A DNA stretch of 64,000 nt from positions 14,734,077 through 14,798,076 of the forward strand of contig NC_092582.1 in NCBI RefSeq assembly GCF_037975245.1. The letters are read 5' to 3'. This document shows positions 1 to 14,092 of the stretch, piece after piece. Under the pieces are notes generated by a model, which had not been told where the DNA came from, searched no databases, and saw nothing but the letters and a program-made list of their open reading frames with translations. Position numbers and translations under genes: made by a program. Position 1 is the first letter of the stretch. Each line of letters begins with the position of its first letter. The stretch is from Apostichopus japonicus (Eukaryota > Echinodermata > Holothuroidea > Aspidochirotida > Stichopodidae).

Positions 1-3000
1 GATAAGGGTGTCGCATATGTTTGCGTATATATATGTGAGATTCAGTTTTAACACAGCATGCTGGTTGACTGTGCATAGTAAACTACATTGCTTAATGCCC
101 TGAACACAGTTGTATATATCACGCTTTAAGAAAGCTGACATACAGTACAATCAAGTAGCGAAGCACAATCAGCCGTTATAAGAAACCCAGGCTTCTCCTA
201 TTCATTCTAAATCGTAAAAGAACATATTGTGACAGCCCCTGCCCTGCCCCTGCCCGGCCCTACGTTCAGAAGAATGTCATGTTACTAAATAAACACAGGG
301 GGTTGGGCTACCCCTACCCCTCACACGCCACCCACCCTCAATCCCAGTCTGCATCGCAACCACGAGTGCCTATAGCTACATACATGTAACACACCCAACG
401 CGAGAGCATATTGGATTGTTTTTTTGAGGCGGAGTTCATGTATATATCCTACCTGTCTTTAAATTCCAAATTGCAACTGTTACTATCGGCTTGCCTTCCT
501 TTGTGAAGGAATAATATTTCAAGGTATGATAAGTTTCGGGTTTGGAGATATTATTTTAGCCTGAAAAGTTCACGGTTTGATCCTAGTTGTCATAAATCCC
601 GCGGTACAAATTGGCCCCTGTGATGAAAGCGGGACAATTCACGACGACCCTGTAGGGTTACAAGCGAGTATGTCATCGTAAAAATATTGATTAACAAGGC
701 ATATCTTGTCAGAACCACTGAGTTGTTGTTCCGTAGGTTGGATTTCTCTAAATACACGTTTCGAGTGAGAAAACAAAATGAATCTCAGCTGATTTGAGTA
801 CAACAAAAAACGTGTTCTTACAATGGAAAAAAAATGGCAAAACAAAAAGGAGGGGTCGGAGGGAGAAGGATGGTAAGTGCATTGAAATATGGGTATAATT
901 CAGGTAATTAAAAAAACATGACGTAAATCACGTTCTGATGGTTAGGTTTCCTAAATGATGTAACACATCAACTTATATATCCTCAAAGATGCTAGAATGA
1001 CTGAAAGTGGTCATACTTTTATACCTTATTTACTGCTAGATATACACCATCAAATTTTCCCACTGACACGTTTACTTGTCCGAAATGACCCTCCTCGGCG
1101 TCTTGGAATAATTTGATGGGTTGTTGATTCCAGATAACCAAAGAAAACGTACAGGGAGTTTATAGTGTATGTATATGTCTTTGTGTCGTTGAAAGGGTAC
1201 AGGGAAAGTAAGGTATACTACCAAAATAGGGGGAGGGGCAGGGAAGAGTATAGGGATAAAGTACTTACAAGCCTACATCCCTGCGATAAAACGGAATAAA
1301 GATGCGATTATTAAACCAAAATTGAGATGCATACAGGGGGAAATTCTCCTTCATTTTACGGTACCGACTTGTGGGGGGGGGGGGGGTTAGGGATGAGTAG
1401 ATAAGTCAATTGCTTTAGCTGTCCTAACCTATAGATGAATTCGCCGACCTATTCCAGGGGGGGAATCCAGGATTTTAAAAAGAAGGGAGTGTGGCACTAA
1501 CACGGGGTCTTTAAGATATAATTCAGAGAAAATGGGGTGAAACTTTACAAGTGAAATATGGTGCAACCTGAGGTATATTTCCGCTATCATAACGTCTAAA
1601 TAGTGACACTGGTAATGTTTGGCTAATGACTATGGCCACCCTTAATTTTCTTGTGTGGGGTTGAATGGGGTTGAATGGGGATGAATACCCAACACACACC
1701 CAACCCCCTGCACCCGCCCCTACATTCAACACACTGCTAGTAACGATGTGTCGCCACTCGCATTATAACACATATGTGACATGGTTTGCTTTTTATGACA
1801 CTATACAGGCAGTATGCCAACTATAACGTGACTAAAAAATCAGCAAAATACTGCGCTTTAATTATTCACTGTCCGGAGACTTTATCACCTCCTTCAATCT
1901 CTTCCCCCTCCACTTAATTCTCACAAAAATGGTCTGATTCAATGTGGAACGTGACATTGCTGAGACCACGTGATCTGGTATAAACACAAGCGCACACACA
2001 TAAAATTAATTCAAAAATTAAATATATCATTATAATCGTACGTAAATATATACCTATATGGTAAGCCTGTCATCACTTAGATTCGTATGCATTGGTGGTG
2101 ATAGTGGGAGGGGGGGGGGACGGTAGGGTGGGACGGGGGATGACTGAGAATTGTTGATATTTTTGGCAGCGCTTAACAAGCTTTCCATCGTCAGCCAGCT
2201 TCGACAATAAACTTTGATGAGGCAAACATTTTCAATATTATCCAAAGCAAAATTGATCTGCAATTAATATATCAAATAATAACCTAATATTTCGACAACT
2301 TTTTTACTGTTTTTTTGTTTGTTCACTTAGTTTACTTGACTTTTGTTAATTAATTAAAGCTGTTATGAACTAAACTTGCCTACCTACCGGTCTTGTGTCT
2401 TGAATGAGTTCTTCTGTATTCGTTCGATGGTTGGAATATGTGTCCGATGGGAAAAGACTGAAGCCGTGGACGGATAAAGTCGTACATAATACCACAAGGA
2501 ATACTTCTGTAGAATATATAAAACAATCGTGACGTCGAGCCATTCTCGAAAAACAAAAATTTCCCTGTTTCCTTCGGGGAATAAATACCCCCTTTATTTT
2601 TCGTTTCTTCCACACGCTAGTCCAAGTTATACCTTAATCTGCTGCATACCTCGTCCTTTTGACTGAAAAGAGATGATGTTTTGTCGTGAATAGCAGACCA
2701 GAATAATATTCCTAAGGTTTTTCGAGGAATCGCGGAAAGAACTGTTAATTATTTAGTCTATCCACTCATTCGATCAAGGCTCGTGAAAAGTTCAAATTTG
2801 TTTCCAAAGGATTATTAAATGATCGTAGACGGTCAACAAAAATATCTCTACCGACACAATGGTACCGCAACCCGTCTGAAGTTGATAGCGTTCGAAATCT
2901 ACACGACACACCACAGGCAGACGTAACCGACTAATCTGAACAGGACAGGTAAATAGCTATCCATCCATATACCATTCCGGGGAGCTTCTGTTAATCCCGT

Positions 3001-3315
3001 AGCCGTTTGCAATGAACGATACAGACTTCTCGATCCTTCTTGTGAATTGTTTTACAAATAAATCAAAATCTTTGCCCCTTGCTTGATTCCGGCTTTTGAG
3101 ATGTTTATGTACAATGGGGCTTTAGGTTCACCGAAATTCCTTAAAAAGTATTGTTGCTGGGAAACGTTTGAAGCTTAGTAAACTGACACGGCTGCGTATG
3201 CGCACTGTGTGTGTGTACTCAAACATTGGACTTTCTTCTTTTAAAGGCTTACCATTATAACATGAGACGATATTTGTCACAAACATGACAACATCTCCAG
3301 TTAAAGCGGATATAT

Positions 3316-3350
<35 letters not shown>

Positions 3351-3526
3351 CATACCATACAAAATGGCACAAAGGATGTTCCGGACAAGAAAAAAAAAAC
3401 ACAGGTTAGATTTTATTTTAATGTCGTTATTGATCCGGTTTCGAGTTGTTGGTCCCGAATCAGACAGTTTGCTATTGGCCCGGTGAAAGTATAAAACTAT
3501 CGCGGTGCACTGCTTTCTTATCTCCC
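1..3526. other. Intergenic, no gene recognised
   Basis: AT-rich with short G or C tracts (for example 1373-1386 and 2108-2119). All open frames are short and lack recognisable domains. Confidence 0.6.
3320..3348. repeat. (AT)n microsatellite
   Basis: Uninterrupted AT dinucleotides, ~15 units. Confidence 0.95.
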
Positions 3527-3851
3527 TTGCGAAGTGCTGAAGAAGGTGCCCAGGTGTCTCGACAAACGCTTGTATATGTCTTGAACATGGACCAAATATT
3601 TTTTCTCCCTTTCGAAGTGCTGAAGAAGGTGCCCAGGTGTCTCGCCAAAAGCTTGTATATGTCTTGAACATGGACCAAATATTTTTTCTCCCTTTCGAAG
3701 TGCTGAAGAAGGTGCCCAGGTGTCTCGACAATAGCTTGTATATGTCTTGAACATGGACCAAATATTTTTTCTCCCTTTCGAAGTGCTGAAGAAGGTGCCC
3801 AGGTGTCTCGACAATAGCTTGTATATGTCTTGAACATGGACCAAATATTTA
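3527..3851. repeat. 83-bp minisatellite, ~3.9 units
   Basis: GAAGTGCTGAAGAAGGTGCC recurs at 3531, 3614, 3697 and 3780, exactly 83 bp apart, with few differences. Because 83 is not a multiple of three, open frames through it are accidental. Confidence 0.92.
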
Positions 3852-4237
3852 GTCGAGACAAATAACCTCCCCGCTCGAAGGTTTGAACCTGATTCGGTAA
3901 CTTCTATGGTAGTTTACTGGTTACACTTCCATGCATGGCTAATTCGAGGAGTGTTCCCGATCTTCCGATGAGTCTAACAAGTTAGTGACAACTAAATTGT
4001 TAAACAAAAACAGAAAAGGAAAAAAAAAGACCCAAAGGAAAAAAGAAAAAATTCCAGCGGACGAGATCAGGCTGTGAGAATTTGTGGAGGAAACAAAAAC
4101 AAATTTCAATTGGGAAGGAAGCTAGCAATTGAGGTTACGAAAACCAATAATATACTTTCTTGCGGTTTTGTAACTATTAGGTGGCAGAGCAGTGAAATGA
4201 AAGTTACTCAATCTAACATGACCGATTTTCTTCCCTT

Positions 4238-4387
<150 letters not shown>

Positions 4388-7300
4388 CTCAATGTCCCAT
4401 AGTTGTACAGGTAAGAGTATATAAACGATATACCAGTCAAAATGTTTTGCGGATGTATAGTCTATTTACTAACAGGTCGTACAGTTTTCTCTCCTTTGCC
4501 GGATGTATGTCTTTAATGGATCGAGAAGACAAGAAAAACAATAAAAAGAGGAAAGGAAGATACCCAAATGTGAGAGTCAAGATTGAAGAGATATAAGGCC
4601 TATCCGAAAATGAGTGATGCCGGACAGAGATTAATTCAAAGTAAATTGCAACAGAAGAGGGGAAGGACACAGGACGGAGGGAAGTTATCGAGAATGATAA
4701 GAGCTCCTGTGCTTTTCCGGACTGGATGTTGGCAGATGTCAGCATTCCCATCGAAGTGAAAACAACAAAAGGCCTTTCATTTATGATCGTCGTCAAGCGA
4801 TCGAGGATATTGAATGTAACTTGAAGTATATGATCATTAATCGATATGCAAACAAAATGGAAAAGAAACCTGATGACAAAATTTATTGACACAACAAAGG
4901 ATTTAGTAGATAGCTTTGTGTATGCGGCGGTTACCGACGGTTACTAGTGATGGGTTTTTCTTATAAGTGGTAAAACAGACATAGTATATTGCTATGTTGT
5001 TTTGATAACACTATTACCTAGTGAAACCTGAGTGTGTTGTAGTTGGTTTTCCTTGCACAAAATATAATACCGTATACAAAAACGTTCAATAAACATTATA
5101 TAGCTTGTATTTATATGTATTTAGACAGATACATATTTCTAGCATGGAATGATGTTCAGTAAATATAGAATGACCCTATAGAGCGATATGTACTGTAGTG
5201 CTTGAAGGTACACGTGGGTATTTCCCCCTTCTTTTTAATTATAACAAGACAAACAGTCTTGCGATAGTATTTTTCGCCATAAAAAGACATCAAAAAAGTA
5301 GATCTCGGTTCAAATCACCGGCTATTAGATAGATAATTACGGACATTTAGTTAGATTTACTTAAAAGAGAGAACGAGAGAGATTACGCTACGCAAAGATA
5401 TGTGATGTCACGTGGGGACTGTATATATATATATCTAGCACTGTAGGATCTGTCATACAACTGTAAGAATAGGTATATTGTTAATTGCTTTGATACTGGA
5501 GGGCTAGAAGGGGTCACATTTTCCCGTTGACAATTAGCCACTCTGGTCAGCTTTTTATTATTTTATATTATAGTATATGATATAATCATAATCATAATTA
5601 TCAGTTATTTTGACCACAAATGTGGAGAAACCCGCATGGGGCTTATGGATTATAACTTACACGTCGGGTGGCTTCCAATTCAATGTCTGCAAAACGTAAT
5701 AAGGGACTGGCAATGCACTCGTACTGTTGTGCCCCCAGCCAAGTTCATCCGGTAATGTTGGGGGTGCAGGGTGTCTTTCTTTATATTGTTTAAATTCTTA
5801 GGTACAGGGTAATTTGAACGACCACATTTAAGAAATACAAAGCGGTTGACAGTTGTTTATCTGGTCTTCTATTTTAAAGAAAGTAATACCTCCTTGGGAG
5901 TGGTGCTCCCAATGGAGCAATCAGCCAGCATTTGTATCTAACAACAGTTAGACGCTTGCCATTATACGATGGCGTCATAAATGTAGTGCAAAAAAGACAA
6001 AACGCAATATGACGTCACCAGGAAGTACTTCGTGACATCTGGTTCACTTTCAAGGTACAAAACAATGAAGTCATCCATTCAACAGTGGGTGTCGGGTGTG
6101 GAAATAATTTCCTCTGTTTCATTTCTTATCATAATTATATGATTACTATTATTATTCCTTCATACGTGGTACACATTTCATTTCAATTATGCTCCTTTTA
6201 CTAATACAGGCCTGTCTATACCGTATGACAAATTAGGTCTAAGCCGGGATAGCAACATAGCAACAAAACACTGAGAAAAATAGGCTACATAATGTCTATA
6301 TTATGGTACGTTGTGGTAGTTACAGCATAATATTTATTCACGAAAGTGCCGATCTTTGAATTGTGCTTGTATAATCAAGGGGAATGCACTTCCATTTATA
6401 TATGAGAATGTGAGCGTATCATGTGAGAGAGTTCCAAATCAGAAACCGCCTTTTCCGGTGATGTCGCAAGCACGGGATAATTTGACGGAAATGTCTGAAA
6501 GAGACTCGGGTGAGGCGGAAAGTGGCAGGTAAAGGGAATGAGGGCAACGAGAAGACAACCGTGGAGGGTGTTGTGGAGGGACCACTTTTGCGTTTAGATG
6601 TTAAGGTTTCTGCGATTTCCAAATGCATATAACGCTGAGACTCGTTTCAAATGAAGGCGGCGAGTGTGTATATGGGGGTGGGAGGGGGGAGGGGTCGGGA
6701 TGGGAGAGGAAGGCTCCGATCCACATTATAGTGTCGGTTCTATGGTTTCTAATAGCAAGATCTGTTCTCTCTCTTCCGATGCAGGTTTCGTTCGAAAAGA
6801 TGACTAGATATGTGAAGGTGCAAAAGAATAGGTTTTGCAACAAATTTGATGATGACGTCATTTGTCCCGTTTATTTTTAACTGTAACATGTTAATTCATT
6901 TATAATAATAACTCTATCAAAATATTCTTTGAGTTCCGTATCAACCGCAGAACTTAATAGAATAAACGCGAATCCCGCTTAACACTTCAAGTGTAATGCA
7001 TTTTAAATATGTCATCTCAACTACCGGAGGGAGTTGTTAGAGCTAACAAGAAACCCGAAAGTTTTAGGGACGCCAAGATTGTGGGTCATTTTGGGTTATT
7101 GCAACTTTGTTTTTCTATAGTATACTACGGACACCATGTAAAACCCTTAGGCGTAGGAAATGTTACTAAAAATTTGATTCCGTGGAATTAGCATAATCCA
7201 TTATCAACATATTTTTGAACCAATTCTGAGTAACAGATCACTTATCGAGTACCTTCTGCTAGTCCATTATAGGTTGTAGCAAGTATTGCTGCGGGGGTAT

Positions 7301-10300
7301 TTCCTTCTTCGGCTCACATTACAAGTGTGTCACGTCACCAGCACTTCTAGTAGAGTACACAAAGGACCTTTCAAAGGACAATAGAAGCTTTGTCATCCTT
7401 ATAAATTCTTGAGAATATTGTTAACCCAATCGAAGTTAAAGAAGCAAGAAGCAGTCTGGTTACTGCAGATGTGTCACATAGTTCTGACGATTGAGGATGG
7501 GGGGATTAACCCGCAGAGGCGTCGAGAACCAAGCCCGGGTTCGTTGACATAATCACCCGGCCGTCCTTTCTTGCATCCATCATATTTCCTTATGTGTTTT
7601 ATGAAAATGAGAATAGCACTATTCTTCATACAATATTTTACCTGACCTTGTCAATGTTTTTCGTACCGTCTCGGATGTCCGTTCCATCATCCATCCGTCT
7701 CTTCAGTTAGGTTTTCCTGCTAAACAGGACTAACATGAAACTAGCTTGAATGGATCATCGCCCAAAACAACACTTGTACCGACAACTGGGCGAAATTTCC
7801 CGAAAAACGGCGGATTTCCCTACACATAATAAAAATTAATTCAGTCAAATTGTAACTGTGACCAGAACTCACCAATCACGGTATTCGGAAATTACTTGAA
7901 TAGGACATAACAACTTCCATACGTGCTTTCTTCGGTATATATAAACATTTTCGATATTCAATTAACTGCTTTATGCAGGCATGACGTAATTGAAATCAGC
8001 AAACGATGGTTGAAAAACTTTTTGAGAATATAGAGCATCCGTTGTCAACTCCCTGGTCATACTCTCTTTAGGGAAAACCATCCACTGTGTGTATACATTC
8101 TACAATGTTATTGACAATAACTCAGAGCATCATGTCCATGGAAGCAGACCTCAGTTACACCCTGGTGGTGAAAAAGGTCAACATGGAACTGTAAAGTGTC
8201 GCCTATACTGCTGCAATCACTGGGACGCAATCATGTTTACCTCTGTGGGGGTGGGGTAGGGGTTGGGGTGAGGGTGCTTTATTTCTCCAAGGAAGACAAT
8301 CAAGGGGATCAGGGGAATTCCAGCACCCATAGACAGAAAGTCGAACGCAACAGACGCTTGCAATGCTCAGAGCTGCCTATACGGCTATGGCAATAATATT
8401 GACAAATGAACAAATTGAGGGTGTCTTATGTATGTAATGGGGCAGCCTACAAAGGAGCAAAAACAGACTCAGATAACCCCCCCCCCCCCCCCGCCACTAA
8501 ATTCAATCAATTAAGGAGAAGGTTGGTTGGAAAAAAATTACTACAGTTTTAGGAAGTATACCAATGCTTCTAAATGGCAGGTGGAATTTTGTCTTCTAAA
8601 GAGAGAAATAAACCCCACAGAAAACCCCAGGAAAAGTGCATTAGATTTTAAAAGAAATTTCCAACAAATGACTGAATTTAAGCACTCCAACTCTGTCGTT
8701 CCATCACTTGTCTCTTAATTAACAATTGGTTCATTTGTTATATGATAACAATGGAACAAGTATTGTACACTATAGTGTTCGCTTTTCATAAATGCATTGT
8801 AAGTTCTTCTTCTTCTTCTTCTTCTTCTGCTTTTTAGGGATAAAGGAAAACAAAGCAGCCCTTAGTGCATTTTAGATAATAAACAATAAGCTTGGGAATA
8901 TTATAGTAATACATGTTTAGACTATACTTTACCTTTCTTCGACAATAGGAGGATTTAAAGTTACCTGAGGGTGACAAATATAGAAAATAAAGGTATACAA
9001 ACATGTTTTTGTTAGAATAGAAAAAATCCTGTCTGCAAATCGAGGCCGCCGTCGGCGGGTGTGCCTTGGCTTACTTAACGGTGTTTAAATTAGAGTGCTT
9101 TCTTTTTTTTTACAATAAAAAAGGTGTTTAGCCTAGCCGGTTTAAGAAACTTTTTCTGGTCTTTAAACAAGCTTGCATGCATATATATGTGTTTAATTCC
9201 AGCTATAGGTATTATAAGTTCTTTAGGGCCGGGTGCCAGGGGATGGGTGGGGTGGGGGGGGGGTAGGGGAGTAGATTCGTTGTTGTTGCGAATGTCTATA
9301 AGTATATTCAATAATTAGTAATATATGTTAGGTACAAGTATTTAGCATAGTTAATCGTTCATAAGTTACTAATATTTGTCACTATGGAATAATGGATATC
9401 AATTCCTTGCTGAAGGTTCTGGTATGTTTTTTTCATATTCATTTGTTTTCAAACCGTTTCGTTTTTTTTCATTAAATGAATATTCCAGCTGAAATTAATA
9501 TCTTTTGTTTTATTAATCATTTTGTATGTTTGGCCATTCATGATCTGTGGACGTCAAATCTTCATTACTAAATTAAATATAAAATATGGCATATATACGA
9601 ATGTCCAACGCTCATTGTTCCATACATAACTGGTGGTCAAATGACCACAGATACAGCACATTCAGTTAGCAATTGAAGTTACAGTACCAGTGTTCTCTTT
9701 TAGTTAACTGCCCCCCCCTCCACCCCTCCCCTCCTTCTTTGTATTCAGAAAGGCTGAAAAAGCTAACAGGGATAAATCTTAAATCGCTCTGTACTAACTC
9801 ACGAAACATACGAAATATGTAAATGTTTCGGATCAAATGAAAATATAACTATCCCCAAACTTGTCATGAAAGGAAAATGGAAAATATTTTTCAATACAGG
9901 TCCAATCTGAACTTTCAATCAAGGACAACATTTATTAATATCTTAATGGTTATATTTTACTAGAGTTGTCAAATTTGATTTAATTGCATAACAGCCCATG
10001 ACGTCGAATTAACCACCAGTATTGGTATAACCGGGGATTATGTTTACCTAAGGAATTGAACAAAATTTATTCTTAAAATAATAATACAAGGCATCCCAGT
10101 AGCAAAATTAACTCGACGGGGTATGGTCGGGGTTATGATCCATCTCGCGTGATTAAAAATAAATGAAAAAGAACGACCTTAACCTTACAGTCCGGCGTTC
10201 GAGTTTTTTTTTTACTATCCTTTAACGCTATTGATACTCAGGACATGGCCAGTCTATCAGTGGTATATCTTTCGAGATCCGGCTTTTTGAATCACAAATG

Positions 10301-10457
10301 ATTTCGAGTTGGTTAGCACCATATTTGATCTCTATAGAGTAAGGCAAATATGTCACCAAAACAGAACTATAGTATATTGTTCGATATACAGGTGACAAAC
10401 GTCTACAGTGGAATTACGATCTATCTTACCGGTTTCGACCCTCCCAACATACAATCA
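4388..10457. other. Intergenic, no gene recognised
   Basis: Only simple repeats are seen: (TTC)n at 8808-8826, a C-tract at 8480-8492, G-rich strings at 6670-6705 and 9232-9270. No frame carries a recognisable protein signature. Confidence 0.6.
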
Positions 10458-10574
10458 GCGTCCATAGCCTAGTGGTGAGGGTGTCCGCATATAAAGCAGG
10501 AGGCCAAGGTTCGAATCCCGGTGGTGGCTGGAAGGTTTTTCACTGTTTTGGATTTTCCAACTCACTACGATTTC

Positions 10575-10610
<36 letters not shown>

Positions 10611-10611
10611 T
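10458..10611 (+). mobile_element. tRNA-derived SINE with AT microsatellite tail
   Basis: The tRNA-like head (10458-10530) has box A (TAGCCTAGTGG) and box B (GGTTCGAATCC) at the right spacing, but its acceptor stem pairs poorly. It runs on into a non-tRNA body and an (AT)n tail at 10579-10609, so it is a pol III SINE rather than a tRNA gene. Confidence 0.72.
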
Positions 10612-12931
10612 AAAGTTATCAGCCTCTTATTTTGACATAAGTCGTTTAACTGTATATACCAAGTTCAAACCCAAAAGTTATGCTCTTATTTACACTATTT
10701 CTCAAAGGAATAAGGTTGATTTGGTTTTCATTAAGAACGAATTCCAATACAAAATTTGAACTTATTCCGTAATTATCAACATATTTTGGGGATTATATAC
10801 ACCACCCAAGATAATGCCGCTACAACGATAATCTGATATTAGATTAGAAAATCAACTGCTGCAATGACGTATAATTGAGTCGGTGAATAATCAAACAAAA
10901 ATATTTGAATGAAAAAAAATCTTCATCATATAAAAAGCATAACTTGCTGCATGGACCTTTCAATTGAATTTGATTTGATAAATTGTTGGAAATTGTCTCC
11001 AATTAAGAGGCAATGACGACATCATAACAGCATATTGTTTTGCGAAGATATTATTTTGAAAATTTCACATTTCTGGGAAACATTATGAATGCACCTGGCA
11101 ACAGCAGGGTGGCTACAATTCCCCAAAGTTGGATAAGGTCATGCCTGATGGAAATAATGTAGTTACAGCAGGGAGTTGTTATGGAAACTCCCTGGTTACA
11201 GTGGGAACAAGTGAACAGTACGTGTATAGTCGCAGCGCGCATGCCTGTGAAGGAATTTCCACCCCCTTGTTGACAGATTATCTTGGCGCAAGTTCATCAC
11301 GTTCCTCAGTTTCCCTTTTCTTTTCATTTTTATCTTAACTGGATGCGAATACCTGTCAGATCACCTGGGTCAATAATTGTGACCCATTAAAGAACAATAA
11401 CGTGTCATTACACTTCCGAAATCCGTGGAGGTATTACACGGCAACGATGTGACTGATTTATAGGACCCTCCGTGAGCAGTTATCTTTGTGGGGGGACTTT
11501 TGTCACCTTATAATATTCTCGTTTTTTACTGTACTATCACATACTATATGTATAAATATGTAATGCACTTTGTAAAGTATACCATTATAAAAACTACACA
11601 GAAAAGATACTCCCAGATGAGGTTTAGCTGGAAATATCTGTCTTCATCCGACATATTTTATTCGGCATGTATTTCAAATAAATGTCATTGGAAATATGAA
11701 ACAGTTTTCTTTATCAATGAGATGTCAAAAGTTCATATGAGTTCTCTGAAATGAGAGAGAAAAAGAGAGACAATAATGATTAGAAGTCCCTACGGACAAA
11801 ACAGAAAAAAATACTGTTATGCAGTTGAAATGCTCTTTCATGATTAGCTCCTTTTTTCATCAACTTACCCCCCCCCCCCCCCCACCGAACTCAACCGACC
11901 GATAACGTGGTCTAAATGCCGTTTCCACCGCCCTTTTCATAATATAGCAAGCATATTTGGCAAGCGTAATTACCCTGCTACTATACGCCTCTCCACCCCC
12001 CACCCCCACCCCTCTCTTTCTTGACTGTGATTTCTTACTCTTCAAGTCAGTTCCATATTGAGAAGGGTATTATGATTCATTGAGAAACCAAATGAGCCGC
12101 GGCCTGCAAATTCTCTTACTGTATCAAAGAAATGTAAAGCTTCATAGTTGGTGACATATTTTGTTATCGTCAGCTAAGTGGTATATATTTAGGCTATTTC
12201 ATTAGGTCAACTAATTAGTTCCGAATGCTGGTACCGTTTGCTTATATGTGTTTCATCCTAGCCATATGGGGTGCTTTGAGAAGAGTTAGAGATTGTCTGT
12301 TATAAATACGTATATACATTATTACAATTTGTGCACTCGTCTGCTGAAAATGCTGAGAGTGGCTGAAAAAATATGGAAGAAATACTAGGCTGTTGATGAC
12401 GATTCAGAGATGTTGAATAGTTATGCCTTTATGGTGCCTTCGGAAGAAATTAAATAGTGTGTCTTGAGATAAGCTAGCCTATTAAAGGCATCGATGAAGC
12501 CAGCGCGATCTAATATTGCTACTTCGCTCTTGTAACTTACTTCTTCATGGTCAGTAATAACATAATCTATGCTCGCGGATTTAGCCTATACCTTACAGCC
12601 GGGAAAATCAGCAAAACTGATTCACTTTCGCATTCATTGTTGCATCCCAAATCAAGAGCAAACATGCCCTATCTAGTGCGATTTGTCGTGTCGACAGGAG
12701 TGTCGCGGAGCAGACAACCTTGTAGAAATGGAAAGCCGAGACAACAGTCAAAAACTAAGAGAGGGCGTCCTCCATAATCTGTTTGCTAAGAAGAAGTGAT
12801 CTGAAGTGCCCATTGGATTGCAAAGGTATCAAGCAGTGAAGAAGTAATTAATTAACAATGAGTAAATGGCAAATATTCTTGACGCAGACGTATGAACTAA
12901 TACAATGTGTTGTCTTTTTTTTGAAGGGCAA
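10612..12931. other. Intergenic, no gene recognised
   Basis: Short frames only; a C-tract at 11869-11883. Nothing else identified. Confidence 0.55.
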
Positions 12932-13302
12932 GTAAAGGGTGTGAAGACTCGCGCAAAAAGAAACGTCTAATGCCGGTAATCTGACCTAGTTTCGAATGAG
13001 GTGCAACAGAAGTGTTAGACACCACCATCGATCCCAGAAAATACACACACAGCTTGCTACCGTCGGTAATTAGACACTAGTGTACAGTCAGTACAAACAG
13101 CTGCGCTCAATACCCACAACACAGTGTATAAACGATACAACGATGGACATCTCAGGTCTAGATAAAAGATAACAAGGTATCACGTTTCATTACTGACTGC
13201 ATTTTGTAGCGACACGAACAAAACGCCATTTGCAAGCAACAGAAAGTTAACTTTTTTTCAGATGGCCGCACGCGGTTTGGGGCGAGTCTTCAATGCCTTT
13301 AA
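12932..13302 (+). mobile_element. TTAA-flanked MITE, family A, copy 1
   Basis: 371 bp; a second, inverted copy lies at 48355-48723. Ends are imperfect inverted repeats (AAAGGGTGTGAAGACTCGC at one end, AAAGGCATTGAAGACTCGC read inward at the other). The right flank is TTAA, the left is GTAA, probably a mutated TTAA. TTAA targets suggest a piggyBac-type origin. No transposase is encoded. Confidence 0.75.
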
Positions 13303-14092
13303 GCTGGGTGAGTGGGGCTCATTAATGCTATTAGTTAGACGTACAATACTCTCAGTATCATTGGGCACAGAGAGCTCGATCATGCCCCGTACAGCTTTGT
13401 TTGAAAAATTGCCCCACTTGTTTTATAAGAAGTGCCCTTTTGTTGAAAAATTAATCAGATTGTTCAGTTCTCTTGTTGTTAGAAAATTAAGAAGAACGTT
13501 ATAATGATGTGCCACTTTGTTAGAATTTGTGGTGCGGAATCCACAGAGAATTCCACTTTGTCGGAAAGGTTTCAGGTAACTTTGAGACTTGTCCCAACAA
13601 ATCCAGCGTTACATTTCCCCTCCCCGATATCTCTGCTTGGCCTCCCCCCCTCCCCGAGTGAACTCTTTTCCACTCCCCCACTGACATAAATTATGTATAT
13701 GTACCCACAGCGAGCAGTCCCTTCATAGTCGACACGGGACTCCACTCTACCAATAGGACACACCGGAAAACCCATGAGCTCATCACATTGTGCAAACTGT
13801 ACCAATGCTCATTAAGAAAAGTGCATGGACATTATCAATATCAATATCAATATCATAATCTCATAGTACAAAAAGAACTCGTTTAATTCCTTGTAGCATT
13901 TTTGATAGCTATCTGAAGGCCTGAAGCCACAAATGAAGGCACGATTGAACATCAGAGCTCGTCCCCGGGCTTTAAATCATAAGTTTGTACAAACACCACC
14001 ATGTACGTTGATGTTCCAAAAAAAATGTGGGGGGGGGGAGAAAGAACAAAACGAAAAAGAAAACAAACTGATACTTTTTAAGAAAAAAGAAA
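13303..14092. other. Intergenic, no gene recognised
   Basis: Pyrimidine-rich patches and a G-tract at 14030-14038. Short frames only. Confidence 0.5.

Noticed and set aside
540-600. tRNA-like box B (GGTTTGATCC) and similar single boxes at 5310 and 39,210
   Set aside because: No matching box A at the right distance; single 10-base matches are expected by chance.
3255-3861. Overlapping minus-strand frames of 108-168 codons
   Set aside because: They run through the 83-bp tandem repeat and AT microsatellite; repeat period is not a multiple of three, so the same unit is read in all three frames.
4437-4892. Minus-strand frame of 151 codons
   Set aside because: Composition is Ser/Phe/Ile-rich as expected from AT-rich random sequence; no domain, no splice or promoter support, no family recognised.
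10458-10530. Functional tRNA gene
   Set aside because: Box A and box B are present but the acceptor stem pairs poorly and the sequence runs on into a SINE body and microsatellite.
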